Source of the DNA: Azolla caroliniana
Lineage: Eukaryota > Polypodiophyta
NCBI GenBank assembly: GCA_043228905.1
Contig: JBHGNT010000008.1
Location: forward strand, 1,674,001 to 1,738,000
Length of the DNA: 64,000 nt
Reading direction: 5' to 3'
Part shown: positions 11,066 through 20,987 of the stretch, piece by piece
Position numbering within the stretch: position 1 is the stretch's first letter
Layout of the letters: every line of letters starts with the position of its first letter
Notes under the pieces: model-generated
What the model was told of the DNA's origin: nothing
Seen by the model: the letters and a program-made list of their open reading frames with translations, nothing else
Database searches by the model: none
Position numbers and translations under genes: made by a program

Positions 11066-11886
11066 GACGGGAACTGCAACGCTCCTTATGCGCAACGCTC
11101 GGCCACAACCGAGCTTAGAATCATACACAGAAAACAGGAAACAAAAAAAAACACGCGACACAAAGGAGAGAAGAGTACACAAGATGTTTAACGTGGAAAA
11201 CCCCAAACTGGGGAAAAACCACGGCAGCCCATAGGTTGCAAACTATCACTAGGTTAGTATGTACAGCAGTGAGTTCACGGAGGCAACGACCTCGTGCTCA
11301 CGATCTTCGCCATAGGCGGCGGTTACAACAGAGGCAACGACCTCTTTCTCTCTCTCTCTCTCTCTCTGTACACTATTACGTGCTCTCTCTTCTTCTTCTT
11401 GCACCAACAAGAAAAATAACAACAACAGTTAATAAAAGTTTGCCCTAAGTCATATTTATACTAATATGACTTTTTGGCTATTTACAAATATAGCCTCGAT
11501 GGACTCTCAGAAACATATTTACGAATATGTCTCTTCATTCGGTTCTCACCGGGTCTGCACCATCCGGCTCTCCGTAGCCGGGTACTCCTCATCCGGATCT
11601 CACCGGGTCTGCACCATCCGGCTCTCCGTAGCCGGGTACTCCTCATCCGGTTCTCATCGGGTCTGCGTCATCCGGCTCTCCGTAGCCAGGTACTCCTCAT
11701 CCGGTTCTCACCGGGTCTGCGTCATCCGGCTCTCCATAGCCAAGTACTCCTCATCCGGTTCTGACCAGGTCTGCGTCATCCGGCTCTCCGTAGCCGGGTA
11801 CTCCTCATCCGGTTTCGGCCTCGGCCGAGTTTGTTCATCGGCACTGTTCTTCTCTCTTCCCATCCGGAGGGACCTGTCTCCCAACA
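11066..11886 (-). repeat. Copia-3 3' LTR with 54-bp tandem repeats
   Basis: From about 11540 to 11810 the LTR contains five copies of a 54-bp unit built around CCGGCTCTCCGTAGCCGGG; the units differ at a few bases. A CT microsatellite lies near 11345. The U5 hairpin described in the findings is at 11191-11224. Confidence 0.9.
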
Positions 11887-11896
11887 AACTCCCCCT

Positions 11897-13700
11897 TCAC
11901 TCCGGCATGGGGTGTCTTACTAGTCCGATCCTCTTCCGGCATGCATTCAGATTGTCGGGTATTAGAACTTTGGTTAGCATATCTGACCCGTTCTCGGCCG
12001 TGTGGATCTTCGTCAGTGCGAACTCCTGGTCATCTACTCTTTCCCGGATCCAGTGATATCTTCGCTGGATATGCTTTGTCCGGGAATGGTAGGCCGCATT
12101 CTTAGCAAGATGGATGGCTCTTTGACTGTCACAATAGAGTCGATATTCATCTTGCCGGATACCGAGCTCTCCGATGAAGTCCTTCATCCATAATATTTCC
12201 TTGCCGGCTTCCACAGCTGCCATGTACTCCGCCTCTGTGGTTGACAATGCAACCGTCTTCTGCAACCTCGACTGCCACGAAACAGCTCCCCTTGCATATG
12301 TCATTACATACCCGGATGTAGACCGGCTGGTATCCACATCAGCCGACATGTCCGAATCGGTGAAACCGTCAAGTTGAGGTTTTCCGGAGCCGAATCGGAG
12401 ACACATATTTGAAGTGCCCTTCAAATACCGGAGTATCCATTTGACCGCGTTCCAGTGCTCCTTGCCGGGATTGCTCATGAACCGGCTCACCACTCCGACT
12501 GCGTATCCAATGTCCGGTCGGGTACAAACCATTGCGTACATCAAGCTCCCGACGGCAGAGGCATATGGAATCGTCACCATATCCGCCTTCTCTGCTTTCG
12601 TCTTCGGGCTTTGCTTACCGGATAGCTTTCAGTTTGCCGGAAGTTTCGATCCGACCGGTTTCGCATCTGTCATGTTGAACCAGTGAAGCACCTTTGTCAC
12701 GTACTTCTCCTGTGACAGCCATAATTGCTTCGCTGACCGGTCCCGAATGATGTGCATCCCCAACATCTGTCTTGCCGGACCCAAGTCTTTCATTGAGAAG
12801 GTCCGGTTGAGAGCCTTCTTCAGCATCCGTATTTTGACTTGGTCCCGTCCGACGATCAACATGTTGTCCACGTACAGAAGGAGTATCAGGAAGTTGCCTC
12901 CTTCGAACTTCTTCTCAAACACGCAGTGATCGGCCTGCGTCTTGTGGTACCCTTGATCGGTCATGAAGTAGTTGAACTTCCGGTACCATTGCCAGGGGGC
13001 CTGCTTTAACCCGTAGAGGCTCTTATTCAACCGGCAAACCAGGTGCTCCTTCCCTTTCTCCACGAATCCTTCCGGTTGCTGCATGTAGATCTCTTCTTCG
13101 AGGTCACCATGAAGGAATGCCGTCTTCACGTCTAGCTGCTCTACCTCGAGGTCCATGCTGGCCGCTATACTCAGCACCGTTCGGATGGAGGTCATCTTTA
13201 CTATCGGGGCAAATATCTCGTTGAAGTCCACGCCCTTCTTCTGCTGGAACCCCTTCACTACGATCTTGGCTTTGTATCTCGGGGGGTTGCTGGCATCTCC
13301 CGGTTTCAACTTGTACACCCACTTGTTTCGGAGTGCCCGCTTTCCTTTCAGCAACTCCACCAATTCGTACGTATGGTTCTCATGCAGGGAATCCATCTCA
13401 TCTTGCATGGCACTTAACCATTTTCGGTTGTGGGTGTCTTCCTTCGCTTCTTCGAAGCTTTTCGGCTCCCCCTCATCGGTGAGCAGAACATGCTCTGGAT
13501 CCGGAAATCTCCGGGGGGCCCTTCTCTCTCTGAGAGGATATCTCCGTCTCTGGGCTTCGGTAACCGGCTCCTCCATTTGCTCTTCATCCGAATCCGATTC
13601 GGGGTATTGGCCGGTTCCAGATTCGGCTTCCTCTACTTCTTCTTCAGCCTGTTCGGTATCCTCACCGTAATCGTCTGGTCCCTCGAGTGTTAACCGGTCT
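11897..13700 (-). pseudogene. Copia-3 reverse transcriptase and RNase H
   Basis: RT from EESFEEAK-type linker through NKWVYKLKPG, ARIVVKGF-like and EVEQLDVKTAFLHGD (motif A aspartate kept) to LYVDNMLIVG, where the catalytic YVDD reads YVDN. Connection and RNase H follow in a second frame (GSLMYAMVCTRPDIGYAVG, TDSDMSADVDTSRSTSGY, STTEAEYMA) and end at the usual RHPMPE tail at 11897. A frameshift between about 12580 and 12640 and the YVDN change make it inactive. Confidence 0.87.
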
Positions 13701-13714
13701 CTTGCCGGTTGGGT

Positions 13715-14640
13715 CTACTCATCGTAGAGTCGATCCTTACCGGTCGACTCGGAGTTCATTATCTTCTTCTCCGACTCCCAGTCGGCGAGCGTCTTGTTCC
13801 CCATGAAGATAATATCGCGACTCCGGAATACCTTCTTGTCAACCAGGTCCCACACTCGGTAGCCGAACTCATCGTCACCGTAACCGAGGAATATGCATGG
13901 CTGGGTCTTTGGATCTAACTTTCCTCTTCGGTCCTTAGCTACATGCACGTACGCGAGACATCCAAATACCTTCAGATGCCGGTAGGACACTTCCTTACCG
14001 GTCCACACTCTCTGTGGCGTGTCTCCGTCCAAGGGTACTGAGGGTGATCTATTTATCACATATGTCGCCGTCGACAATTCCTCAGCCCAAAACTTCTTGG
14101 GTAGTTTTGCATGCGCTAGCATACTCCGGACCCTCTCCATTATGGCTGGTTCATCCTCTCGACCAGTCCGTTTAGTTCCGGCGTCTTTGGCACGGTAAAT
14201 TTGAGCCGGATTCCCTTCGAGCGGTAGTACTCCTCGAATTGCCCCCGGTATTCTCCTCCGTTATCTGCTCGAACCGCCTTCAGCTTCCGGCCAGTTTCTC
14301 TTTCCACTCTCGCGTGGAGCTCTTTGAAGACGGATAGCACCTGATCCTTCGTCCTCAACGGTGTGGCCCACAGCTTGTGGCTCTGGTCATCTATGAACGT
14401 CATGAAGTACTGCGCTCCGACATGTGACTTCGTGTGTACCTGACACACATCCGCATGCACCAACTCCAGTGGTGCATTACGTCTCATCGGTGGCCTTGGT
14501 CGGAAGGAGGTTCGGTTTTTCTTACCGGCCAGACAATCAGTGCACTTCTCCAAGTGCACGTTCTTCACTGGAAGAGGTTGTCGTCTGCAAGCCTCTTCAT
14601 CCCCTTCTCGCTCATATGACACAGCCTCTTGTGCCACAGC
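13715..14640 (-). pseudogene. Copia-3 integrase
   Basis: Integrase in two abutting frames: CTDCLAGKKNRTSF, HADVCQVHTKSH, RADNGGEYRGQFEEYY and KTPELNGLVERMN give the D, D and E residues of the DDE triad. WAEELSTATYVINRSPS and CIFLGYGDDEFGYRVWD follow in the second frame. A frameshift lies near 14140 after the ERMN motif. Confidence 0.85.
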
Positions 14641-14649
14641 TCACCGGCA

Positions 14650-15854
14650 GTGTCGTCTTGCTGAACTTCATGACACCGTTCCGGATGCTACCCGTGTAGC
14701 CCTGATCATCTAGCCGACCGGCAGATATCAGGTTCAGTCGAACTTCCGGAACGTGTCGGACATCCCTCAGCAGCAACTTGCATCCGGTTGGTGTCGACAG
14801 CTACACGTCTCCTATGCCGACAATTCGGCATGTACCTTCATTCCCTATCTGGACACAGCCGTGATCACCGGCTAAGTAGGATGAGAAGCATTTCCGGTCC
14901 GGGGTAAGGTGGAACGACGCTCCGGAGTCTACCACCCAGGTCATCTCGTCGCCGGCAAGGTTTATCTCACTCTCCTCGGTGATGAGCATCAACTCCTCTT
15001 CACTTGCCGCGATTGCCGTCGTTCCCTTCCGGTCCGGTCCCCTACGGTCTTTACCGTTCCGGTCCGGTGTCCTCTTCGAATCGGTGCCGTCGGTTTCCTT
15101 GTCTTTACGGAAGTGCCGACAGTTCTTCTGGAAGTGTCCCGGCTTGCCGCAATAGAAGCAAGTAGGCCTCCCCCTTGACTTTGACCGTGTCCCCGACTTC
15201 TCCCGGTTCTGGGGACTACGGTTTCTATGTCTTCCGCGTTCCGATTCGGTAAGGAGCGCTTTGGATTCGGAGCTCGTATCTCTGTCTTTCCGACGCGCCT
15301 CCTCATCTAGCAAGCTCGACTTTACTCTTGCTAGGGATAACCGTTTTGTTTCCGGCCAGGGCGTTGCCCAAAGTGACAACCAACGTCTCCCAGCTATCCA
15401 GGAGGGAACTGAGTAGGAGTAGCGCTAGTACCTCATCGGCGAGAGGTACTTCCAATGAAGTTGCCTGGTGGATCAGCCCCTGGAAGGCATTCATGTGCTC
15501 CGCCATGCTAGAGCCATCTTGGTACCGGAGTCTTACTAGCTTCAGGAATACCGAAACCTGATTAACAGCATTTTTGTTCTGAAACATTATGCCGATCTTC
15601 TCCCAGAGCTCATGAGCCTTGCTCTCTTCATTGAAGTTGTTGTACAGGCTCATGTCGATGAAGCACCATATGTACGTCGTGGTCTTCATGTGCATCACCT
15701 CCCATATCGCGACGTCGATTTTGTCCGGTCTCTTGTCCCCGAACTGAACCGGCAGACAAAGGTCTTTAACCACGAGCATGTCCCTCATGTTCGACTTCCA
15801 CACTGAATAGTTGGAGCCGGTGAGCTTGAACATGCCGCCAAACGATTCGTCCAT
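14650..15854 (-). pseudogene. Copia-3 gag and protease
   Basis: Gag starts at ATG 15854 (MDESFGGMFKLTGSNYSVWK); this start is chosen because it matches the intact Copia-5. It continues to about 15310, shifts frame, and goes on through the zinc knuckle CFYCGKPGHFQKNC to protease WVVDSGASFHL with the intact DSGAS. About 40 residues that follow LNLISVGRLDD in Copia-5, including the GSRIVARA and LYLMNARL segments, are deleted around 14650-14700. Confidence 0.83.
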
Positions 15855-15883
15855 TTTCTGTGTTGTTTCGCTCTGATACCACT

Positions 15884-16703
15884 TGACGGGAACTGCAACG
15901 CTCCTTATGCACAATGCTCGGCCACAACCGAGCTTAGAATCATACACAGAAAACAGGAAACAAAAAAAAACATGCGACACAAAGGAGAGAAGATTACATA
16001 GGATGTTTAACGTGGAAAACCCCAAACTGGGGAAAAACCACGGTAGCCCACAGGCTGCAAACTATCACTAGGTTAGTATGTACAACAGTGAGTTCACGGA
16101 GGCAACGACCTCGTGCTCACGATCTTCGCCACAGGCGGCGGTTACAACAGAGGCAACGACCTCTTTCTCTCTCTCTCTCTCTCTGTACACTGTTACGTCC
16201 TCTCTCTTCTTCTTCTTGCACCAACAAGAAAAATAACAACAACAGTTAATAAAAGTTTGCCCTAAGTCATATTTATACTAATATGACTTTTCGGCTATTT
16301 ACAAATATAGCCTCGATGGACTCTCAGAAACATATTTACGAATATGTCTCTTCATACGGTTCTCACCGGGTCTGCACCATCCGGCTCTCTGTAGCTGGGT
16401 ACTCCTCATCCGGATGTCACCGGGTCTGCACCATGCGGCTCTCCGTAGCCGGGCACTCCTCATCCGGTTCTCACCGGGTCTGCGTCATCCGGCTCTCCGT
16501 AGTTGGGTACTCCTCATCCGGTTCTCACCGGGTCTGCGTCATCGGGCTCTCCATAGCCGGGTACTCCTCATCCGGTTCTCACCGGGTCTGCGTCATCCGG
16601 CTCTCCGTAGCCGGGTACTCCCTATCCGGTTTCGGCCTTGGCCGAGTTTGATCATCGACACTTTTCTTCTCTCTTCCCATCCGGAGGGACCTGTCTCCCA
16701 ACA
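15884..16703 (-). repeat. Copia-3 5' LTR shared with a second internal fragment
   Basis: Partner of 11066-11886, with five 54-bp CCGG-rich units at about 16360-16625 and the U5 hairpin at 16010-16043. It serves at once as the 5' LTR of Copia-3 and as the 3' LTR of the fragment 16704-17100. Confidence 0.88.
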
Positions 16704-17100
16704 AACTCCCCCTTCACTCCGGCATGGGGTGTCTTACTAGTTCGATCCTCTTCCGGCATGCATTCAGCTTGTTGGGTATTAGAACTTTTGTCAGCATATC
16801 TGACCCGTTCTCGGCCGTGTGGATCTTCGTCAGTGCGAACTCCTGGTCATCTACTCTTTCCCGGATCCAGTGATATCTTCGCTAGATATGCTTTGTCTGG
16901 GAATGGTAGGCTGCATTCTTAGCAAGATGGATGGCTCTTTGACTGTCACAATAGAGTCGGTATTCATCTTGCCGAATACCGAGCTCTCCGATGAAGTCCT
17001 TCATCCATAATATTTCCTTGCCGGCTTCCACAGCTGCCATGTACTCCGCCTCCGTGGTTGACAATGCAACCGTCTTCTGCAGCCTCGACTGCCACGAAAC
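16704..17100 (-). pseudogene. Second Copia-3-family RNase H fragment
   Basis: Polypurine tract and the last 130 codons of a polyprotein of the same family (STTEAEYMAAVEAGKEILWMKDF and the LYCDSQRAIHL region), nearly identical to 11887-12290. It breaks off abruptly at about 17100 after a motif matching RLQKTVAL, where the gypsy fragment begins. Confidence 0.85.
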
Positions 17101-18156
17101 TCGATGAAGCACAAGGCAAACTCGATGAAGAAGATCACTTCCAAATCGGGAGGATCTCATGAACCAAGTAGAATGTCGGGCGCTACGGAGGAAAATATTG
17201 TCTACAATATGTCAATTTCTCTTGGAAGAAGTGTTCTGTAGGTACGGGTGCGTAGGACAAGTGATTGCAGATCGGGGAGAACTTAACTCCGATAAAGCTA
17301 GGGAATACTTGGACAAACATGGAGTAGGGTTGAAACTAACCACGAAATACAATCCAGAAGCAAATACGAAGATCGAACGAGGACATAGTAATTGAATCAT
17401 AAAAGCACTTGCAAAAGCATGCGACGGAAGGGTGAAGATTTGGCCACAGATGCTTTCGTATGCACTATGGGCGGATCACTCAACACATAGTTTCATGACT
17501 AGTTGTATACCAACAGAACTTATGATTGGAGAAGCTCCGGTAATGCCTACGGAAACTACAATTGCGACATGGATGGTGCTACCATGGAAGGAAGAGATGA
17601 CTCGGGAAGAACTACTTGCGATCCGAATACGACAACTGGAAGGAAGACCAAAAGACATAGTGGAATCGGTACGCCAACAACAAGAATCATGATTTCGGAG
17701 AAAACGACAATTTGACAAAAGGCGTAGTCGACTACCACGGAAGATTGAAGAAGGAGATTGGGTGATAATGTACAACAGTTTGGATCATCAACCCAAAATG
17801 ATACAGAAATTCACTCGGACGTGGTTCAGACCATACGAGGTTCAAAAAGTATTTGACAACGGAAGTTACCGGCTGAGTGAGCTAGATGGAAAAGTACTTC
17901 GAGTGCCTATATGGGGGAAGCAAGTGAAGCATTTCAAGAAGCAAAGTGATGCCGAACCCTACATAATCTTAGACAACCCCGGCACAGAGGAGCAATCAAA
18001 CAAGGATAATGGCAGTGCGGAATGTGAAGAAAGTGGGCTTGAATTAATAATCAACATTAAAGGGGAAGACACAGACGGTGTTGTAGATGAAGGAGAGTAA
18101 CAAGCATCAACAATTTCGGCACATATCGGAGGATGTGCAAGTTTAGAGGAGGTGAG
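17101..18156 (+). pseudogene. Gypsy-1: Ty3/gypsy integrase C-terminal fragment
   Basis: Three frames joined by stops encode the end of an rve integrase: NQVECRALRRK, YGCVGQVIADRGELNSDKAREYL (second Asp), NPEANTKIERGH (catalytic Glu), a conserved block with YALWADHSTHSF, PTELMIGEAP and MTREELLAIRIRQLE, then GDWVIMYNSLDHQ and FRPYEVQKVFDNGSYRLSELDG, the C-terminal module. Stops are at about 17393 and 17690. From memory this resembles a gypsy subgroup with a LPWKEEMTREELL motif that is unlike common plant chromoviruses; I cannot check this. It runs to a purine-rich stretch at 18145-18156. Confidence 0.78.
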
Positions 18157-18260
18157 TGTCGTAGTATACAGAGTAACTGATCAATATGTACACTACGTGC
18201 AATATGTACGGAGCAACTGATCAAATAAATATAAACAAATAGAAGAAAATACTAAAAAGT
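18157..18260 (+). repeat. Possible start of the Gypsy-1 3' LTR
   Basis: The purine tract AGAGGAGGTGAG is followed by TGTCGTAGTA, which is how a 3' LTR would start after a gypsy polyprotein. The right boundary cannot be placed because SINE-like and tandem-repeat DNA follows. Confidence 0.35.
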
Positions 18261-18350
18261 ATTTGTTACATGCATAGGGGAGGATTCAAACCCTATACCT
18301 ATGTGTAAACAGACTCAATCCTTGATATTATACCAACTCATCATAAGTGA
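18240..18350 (-). repeat. tRNA-like SINE remnant
   Basis: On the minus strand there is an A-box-like GAGTTGGTATAAT followed about 50 bp later by a good B box (GGGTTTGAATCC), the spacing of a tRNA-derived pol III promoter. No tRNA cloverleaf is evident, so a SINE or an ancient tRNA-like relic is more likely than a tRNA gene. Confidence 0.4.
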
Positions 18351-18785
18351 TATAATTATAGATTTAATATATAAAAAAGCTTATCCTTAAGTATAAATTC
18401 TAGAAAAAGCTACTTATACACATGTAGTGTGCATAAAACTTTAGTTAGAAGAAAACGCATGATAGAAAAAGCTATTCATGCACATCTAGCATGCATGAAC
18501 ACTATAATTAGAGAAAAAGCATGATAGAAAAAGACGATTCATTCACATCTAGTGATATAATTATGAATATAATTATGGATTTAATATTTAGGGAAAGCTT
18601 ATCCTTAAGTATAAATTCTAGAAAAAGCTACTTATACATGTGTAGTGTGCATAAAACTTTAGTTAGAAGAAAACGCATGATAGAAAAAGCTATTTATGCA
18701 CATCTAGCGTGCATGAACACTATAATTAGAGAAAGAGCATGATAGAAAAAGATGATTCATGTACATCTAGTGTGCATGAACACTT
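18345..18785. repeat. 217-bp tandem duplication
   Basis: A unit starting GATTTAATAT at 18361 recurs at 18578; the two copies align over nearly their whole length (shared AAGCTTATCCTTAAGTATAA). Each unit itself contains two or three diverged sub-repeats with CATGATAGAAAAAG and CACATCTAG. No coding capacity. Confidence 0.8.
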
Positions 18786-19210
18786 TATAGAAAGCATGAT
18801 GCTTGCCATGTGGTAAGTTATACTTCGCCTCTTCCATCACAATATAAGGAGAGGAGAATGATGTATTGTGGTTGTTGATTCTTAGGTTTTAATAGGATTT
18901 TGAAATATTGATCTAATTTACTATACTCGTGTGATTCATGATTTTTCGATCTATCTTTTCTAATATATTCCAATCTACTATAATTAGGGTTTTAAGGATT
19001 GATTGGTCTAGTATAATATACTCATGGAATTCACGAGGATTTCAACATCTCTCTCTCTTTCAATCTTGTATTCTTATCTACCTCAAATTCCTCATCCTCT
19101 TAGTCCAAAACCCCAACGGTTTCCACTCGACTCATGTAAAGATCCGACACCAAAAGGCACAACAATGGTGTTATCACCAAAGCCTAAAAATGGTTTTAGA
19201 CGACTTACAT
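18786..19210. other. AT-rich spacer, no gene seen
   Basis: No gene or domain recognised. A CT-rich stretch lies near 19050. It may be the remainder of the Gypsy-1 LTR; the sequence does not decide. Confidence 0.45.
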
Positions 19211-19449
19211 TGTCGTGATGTGGCGTGCTCGGGAGTGGGAAAAACCGGCGAAAGGGGGGGCGTCAAAATGTGCATGTGCAATGTGTGTGAACACAAAGAC
19301 GATTAATTGTGCACATGCAAAAGAAAATGGAAAAGAAAGGGTAAAAAGGATGTATAGAAGCTCGTGTAAAAAGTAAGAGAGAGGAGAGATAAAAAGTAGA
19401 GGGGAGACAGGCTATTAATTTATAGAGATAGAATTATATATTATATAAC

Positions 19450-19525
19450 AGAGAGTTAATGGGCTAGTGGATAGTCACATTGACTTCTAGCTAGAGGTGC
19501 ACGATTCAAATCCGGTCTTATAATG
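19450..19525 (+). repeat. tRNA-like A/B box segment
   Basis: GGGCTAGTGGATAG resembles an A box and GATTCAAATCC a B box about 40 bp later, suggesting a tRNA-derived SINE relic inside the LTR-like block. No cloverleaf. Confidence 0.35.
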
Positions 19526-20063
19526 TAACGTGATTTAAGGAATTTTACTCCTTTTGCATTGAAGACAAAATTGGCGACCCCCCTTCTTTTTTATCCTATA
19601 AAAGGAGGTCGAGGGGGGCTCATTTGGGAGGACATTTTGGGAGGAGGAGACTATCCCCATTTATCCTTCAGAGCTCTTCATCTTCTTCTTCACCACTTCT
19701 CTTCATCTCATACCCCTTCATCCCCTCATCGCCACGTGCTCGTCTTCTTTGTGTTGGCACTCGAAGTGCTCGTGAGCCCAAGCGTCGTTGGTTTGATGTT
19801 GCTTTGCCTCATTCATCATTGCGAGCCCGTGTGCTCGCCGTTCGGGTGGTCGTGATTCGTTGGGGTTGGCATTTTGGTAGTGCTCGTGTGTTCGTCTTTG
19901 CCGTGTTCGAATTTGCTCTTGTCTCTAATGGCATTTAGTATTTATGTTTTTGATTGAGCTTGTGGTTAACTAGAAGTTGCCATTGTAATCAAACCCTATT
20001 TTATAAAGGGTCCTCTTGCGTTGGAATTGAACATGTATTTATTTCTTTAGCCAATATCATTCG

Positions 20064-20095
<32 letters not shown>

Positions 20096-20110
20096 TGTTC
20101 TCGTCCACTT

Positions 20111-20745
20111 GTACGTTCAGCCGTCTTGTGATGAGGGAGCGTTTCGGGCGTGCCCATTCACGTCTCCTCCTCATAAAGGCGTACGAGCATTTGTGTGTGT
20201 GCTTGTGTCTTCCTTGTACGTTCGGTCGTCTTGTGACGAGGGAGCGTTTTGGGCGTGCCCATGCACCTCTCCTCCTCATAAAGGCGTATGAGCATTTTGT
20301 GCGTGTGTTTGTGTCTTCCTTGTACGTTCGACCTTCTTCTGACGAAGGAGCGTTCGGGCTTGCCCATGCACCTCTCCTCCTCATAAAGGCGTACAAGAAT
20401 TTTGTGTGTGTGTGTGTGTTTGTGTCATCCTTGCATTTTCGGTCGTCTTGTGACGAGGGAGCGTTTCGGGCGTGCCCATGCACCTCTCCTCCTCATAAAG
20501 ACGTACAAGCATTTGTGCATGTGTTTGTGACTTTCTTGTATGTTCGGCTGTCTTGTGACAAAGGAGCATTTGGGCTTGCCCATGCAGCTCTCCTCCTCAT
20601 AATGGCGTACAAGCATTTGTGCGTGTGTTTTGTGTCTCCTCGTACGTTCGACGTCTTGTGATGAGGGAGCATTCGGGTGTGCCCATGCACCTCTCCTCCT
20701 CATAAAGACGTACGAGCATTCATGTTTGTGATATCGTCCCCTTGT
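20111..20745. repeat. 105-bp minisatellite, six units
   Basis: Units start at about 20111, 20216, 20322, 20433, 20538 and 20642 (spacings 105, 106, 111, 105, 104). Each carries GTCTTGTGA and CCTCTCCTCCTCATAA. The 111-bp unit is longer because of an expanded GT run near 20403-20422. Confidence 0.88.
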
Positions 20746-20987
20746 GTGTTCATCTTGCATGCCCATCTTTGCTTGTATCCGTTTGATCACTTGGCTCGTG
20801 CGGTGATCTCGAAAAGTCAACGAGTCATGATGAACGAAAGCCACCAGCCTCACAAAAAAAAAGGGCAACGAGCCCTTGCTCGGGAAGGGGTCGGGAAGTA
20901 GTATTGTCGTAAAGCAAACCTCGGATCTTCTCTATCCCTTGAGTGCTCCCTAGTCCAAGACCCCCGTGGTCCCGCCCAAGTAACACA

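Larger units (their letters stand above)
11066..16703 (-). mobile_element. Copia-3: Ty1/copia element with CCGG-rich LTRs
   Basis: A minus-strand element. LTRs are 11066-11886 and 15884-16703 (821 and 820 bp; on their own strand TGTTGGGAGA to CCCGTCA). The polypurine tract is at 11887-11898, and the Met-tRNA primer site (GTGGTATCAGAGC) is just left of the right LTR at about 15870-15882. The polyprotein frame runs from 15854 down to 11897 with several frameshifts. The right LTR is not followed by flanking DNA but by another polypurine tract and RNase H of the same family, so no target-site duplication can be found. Same family group as Copia-5. Confidence 0.9.
19211..20987 (+). repeat. LTR-like block with internal minisatellite
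   Basis: It begins TGTCGTGATG, has a TATA-like CCTATAAAAGG near 19597 and ends near CCCGCCCAAGTAACACA. The AGTCCAAGACCCCCGTGGT motif near its end (about 20954) recurs near the end of the solo LTR at 44485-45140 (about 45087), which supports an LTR identity. I find no convincing target-site duplication: the left neighbour is spacer and the right one is Gypsy-2 integrase. It holds a SINE-like segment (19450-19525) and a 105-bp minisatellite. Confidence 0.5.

Noticed and set aside
11466-12056. Open frames with repeated RLSVAGYSSSGSHRVC units (also 16283, 28859, 33763)
   Set aside because: The 54-bp LTR repeat has a length divisible by three, so several frames stay open. They sit in LTRs with no start context or relatives; not proteins.
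18240-18350. A tRNA gene
   Set aside because: A and B boxes can be seen but no acceptor stem or cloverleaf can be formed by eye; kept as a SINE-like remnant.
18105-18800. CRISPR-like or satellite array
   Set aside because: Only two long units with diverged sub-repeats; a local tandem duplication in a plant repeat.
20001-20868. Overlapping ORFs over the 105-bp minisatellite
   Set aside because: Repeat-derived open frames on both strands, without start or domain evidence.
19211-20987. A clean solo LTR insertion into the Gypsy-2 integrase
   Set aside because: The integrase does not continue on the left side and no target duplication is found; described only as LTR-like.
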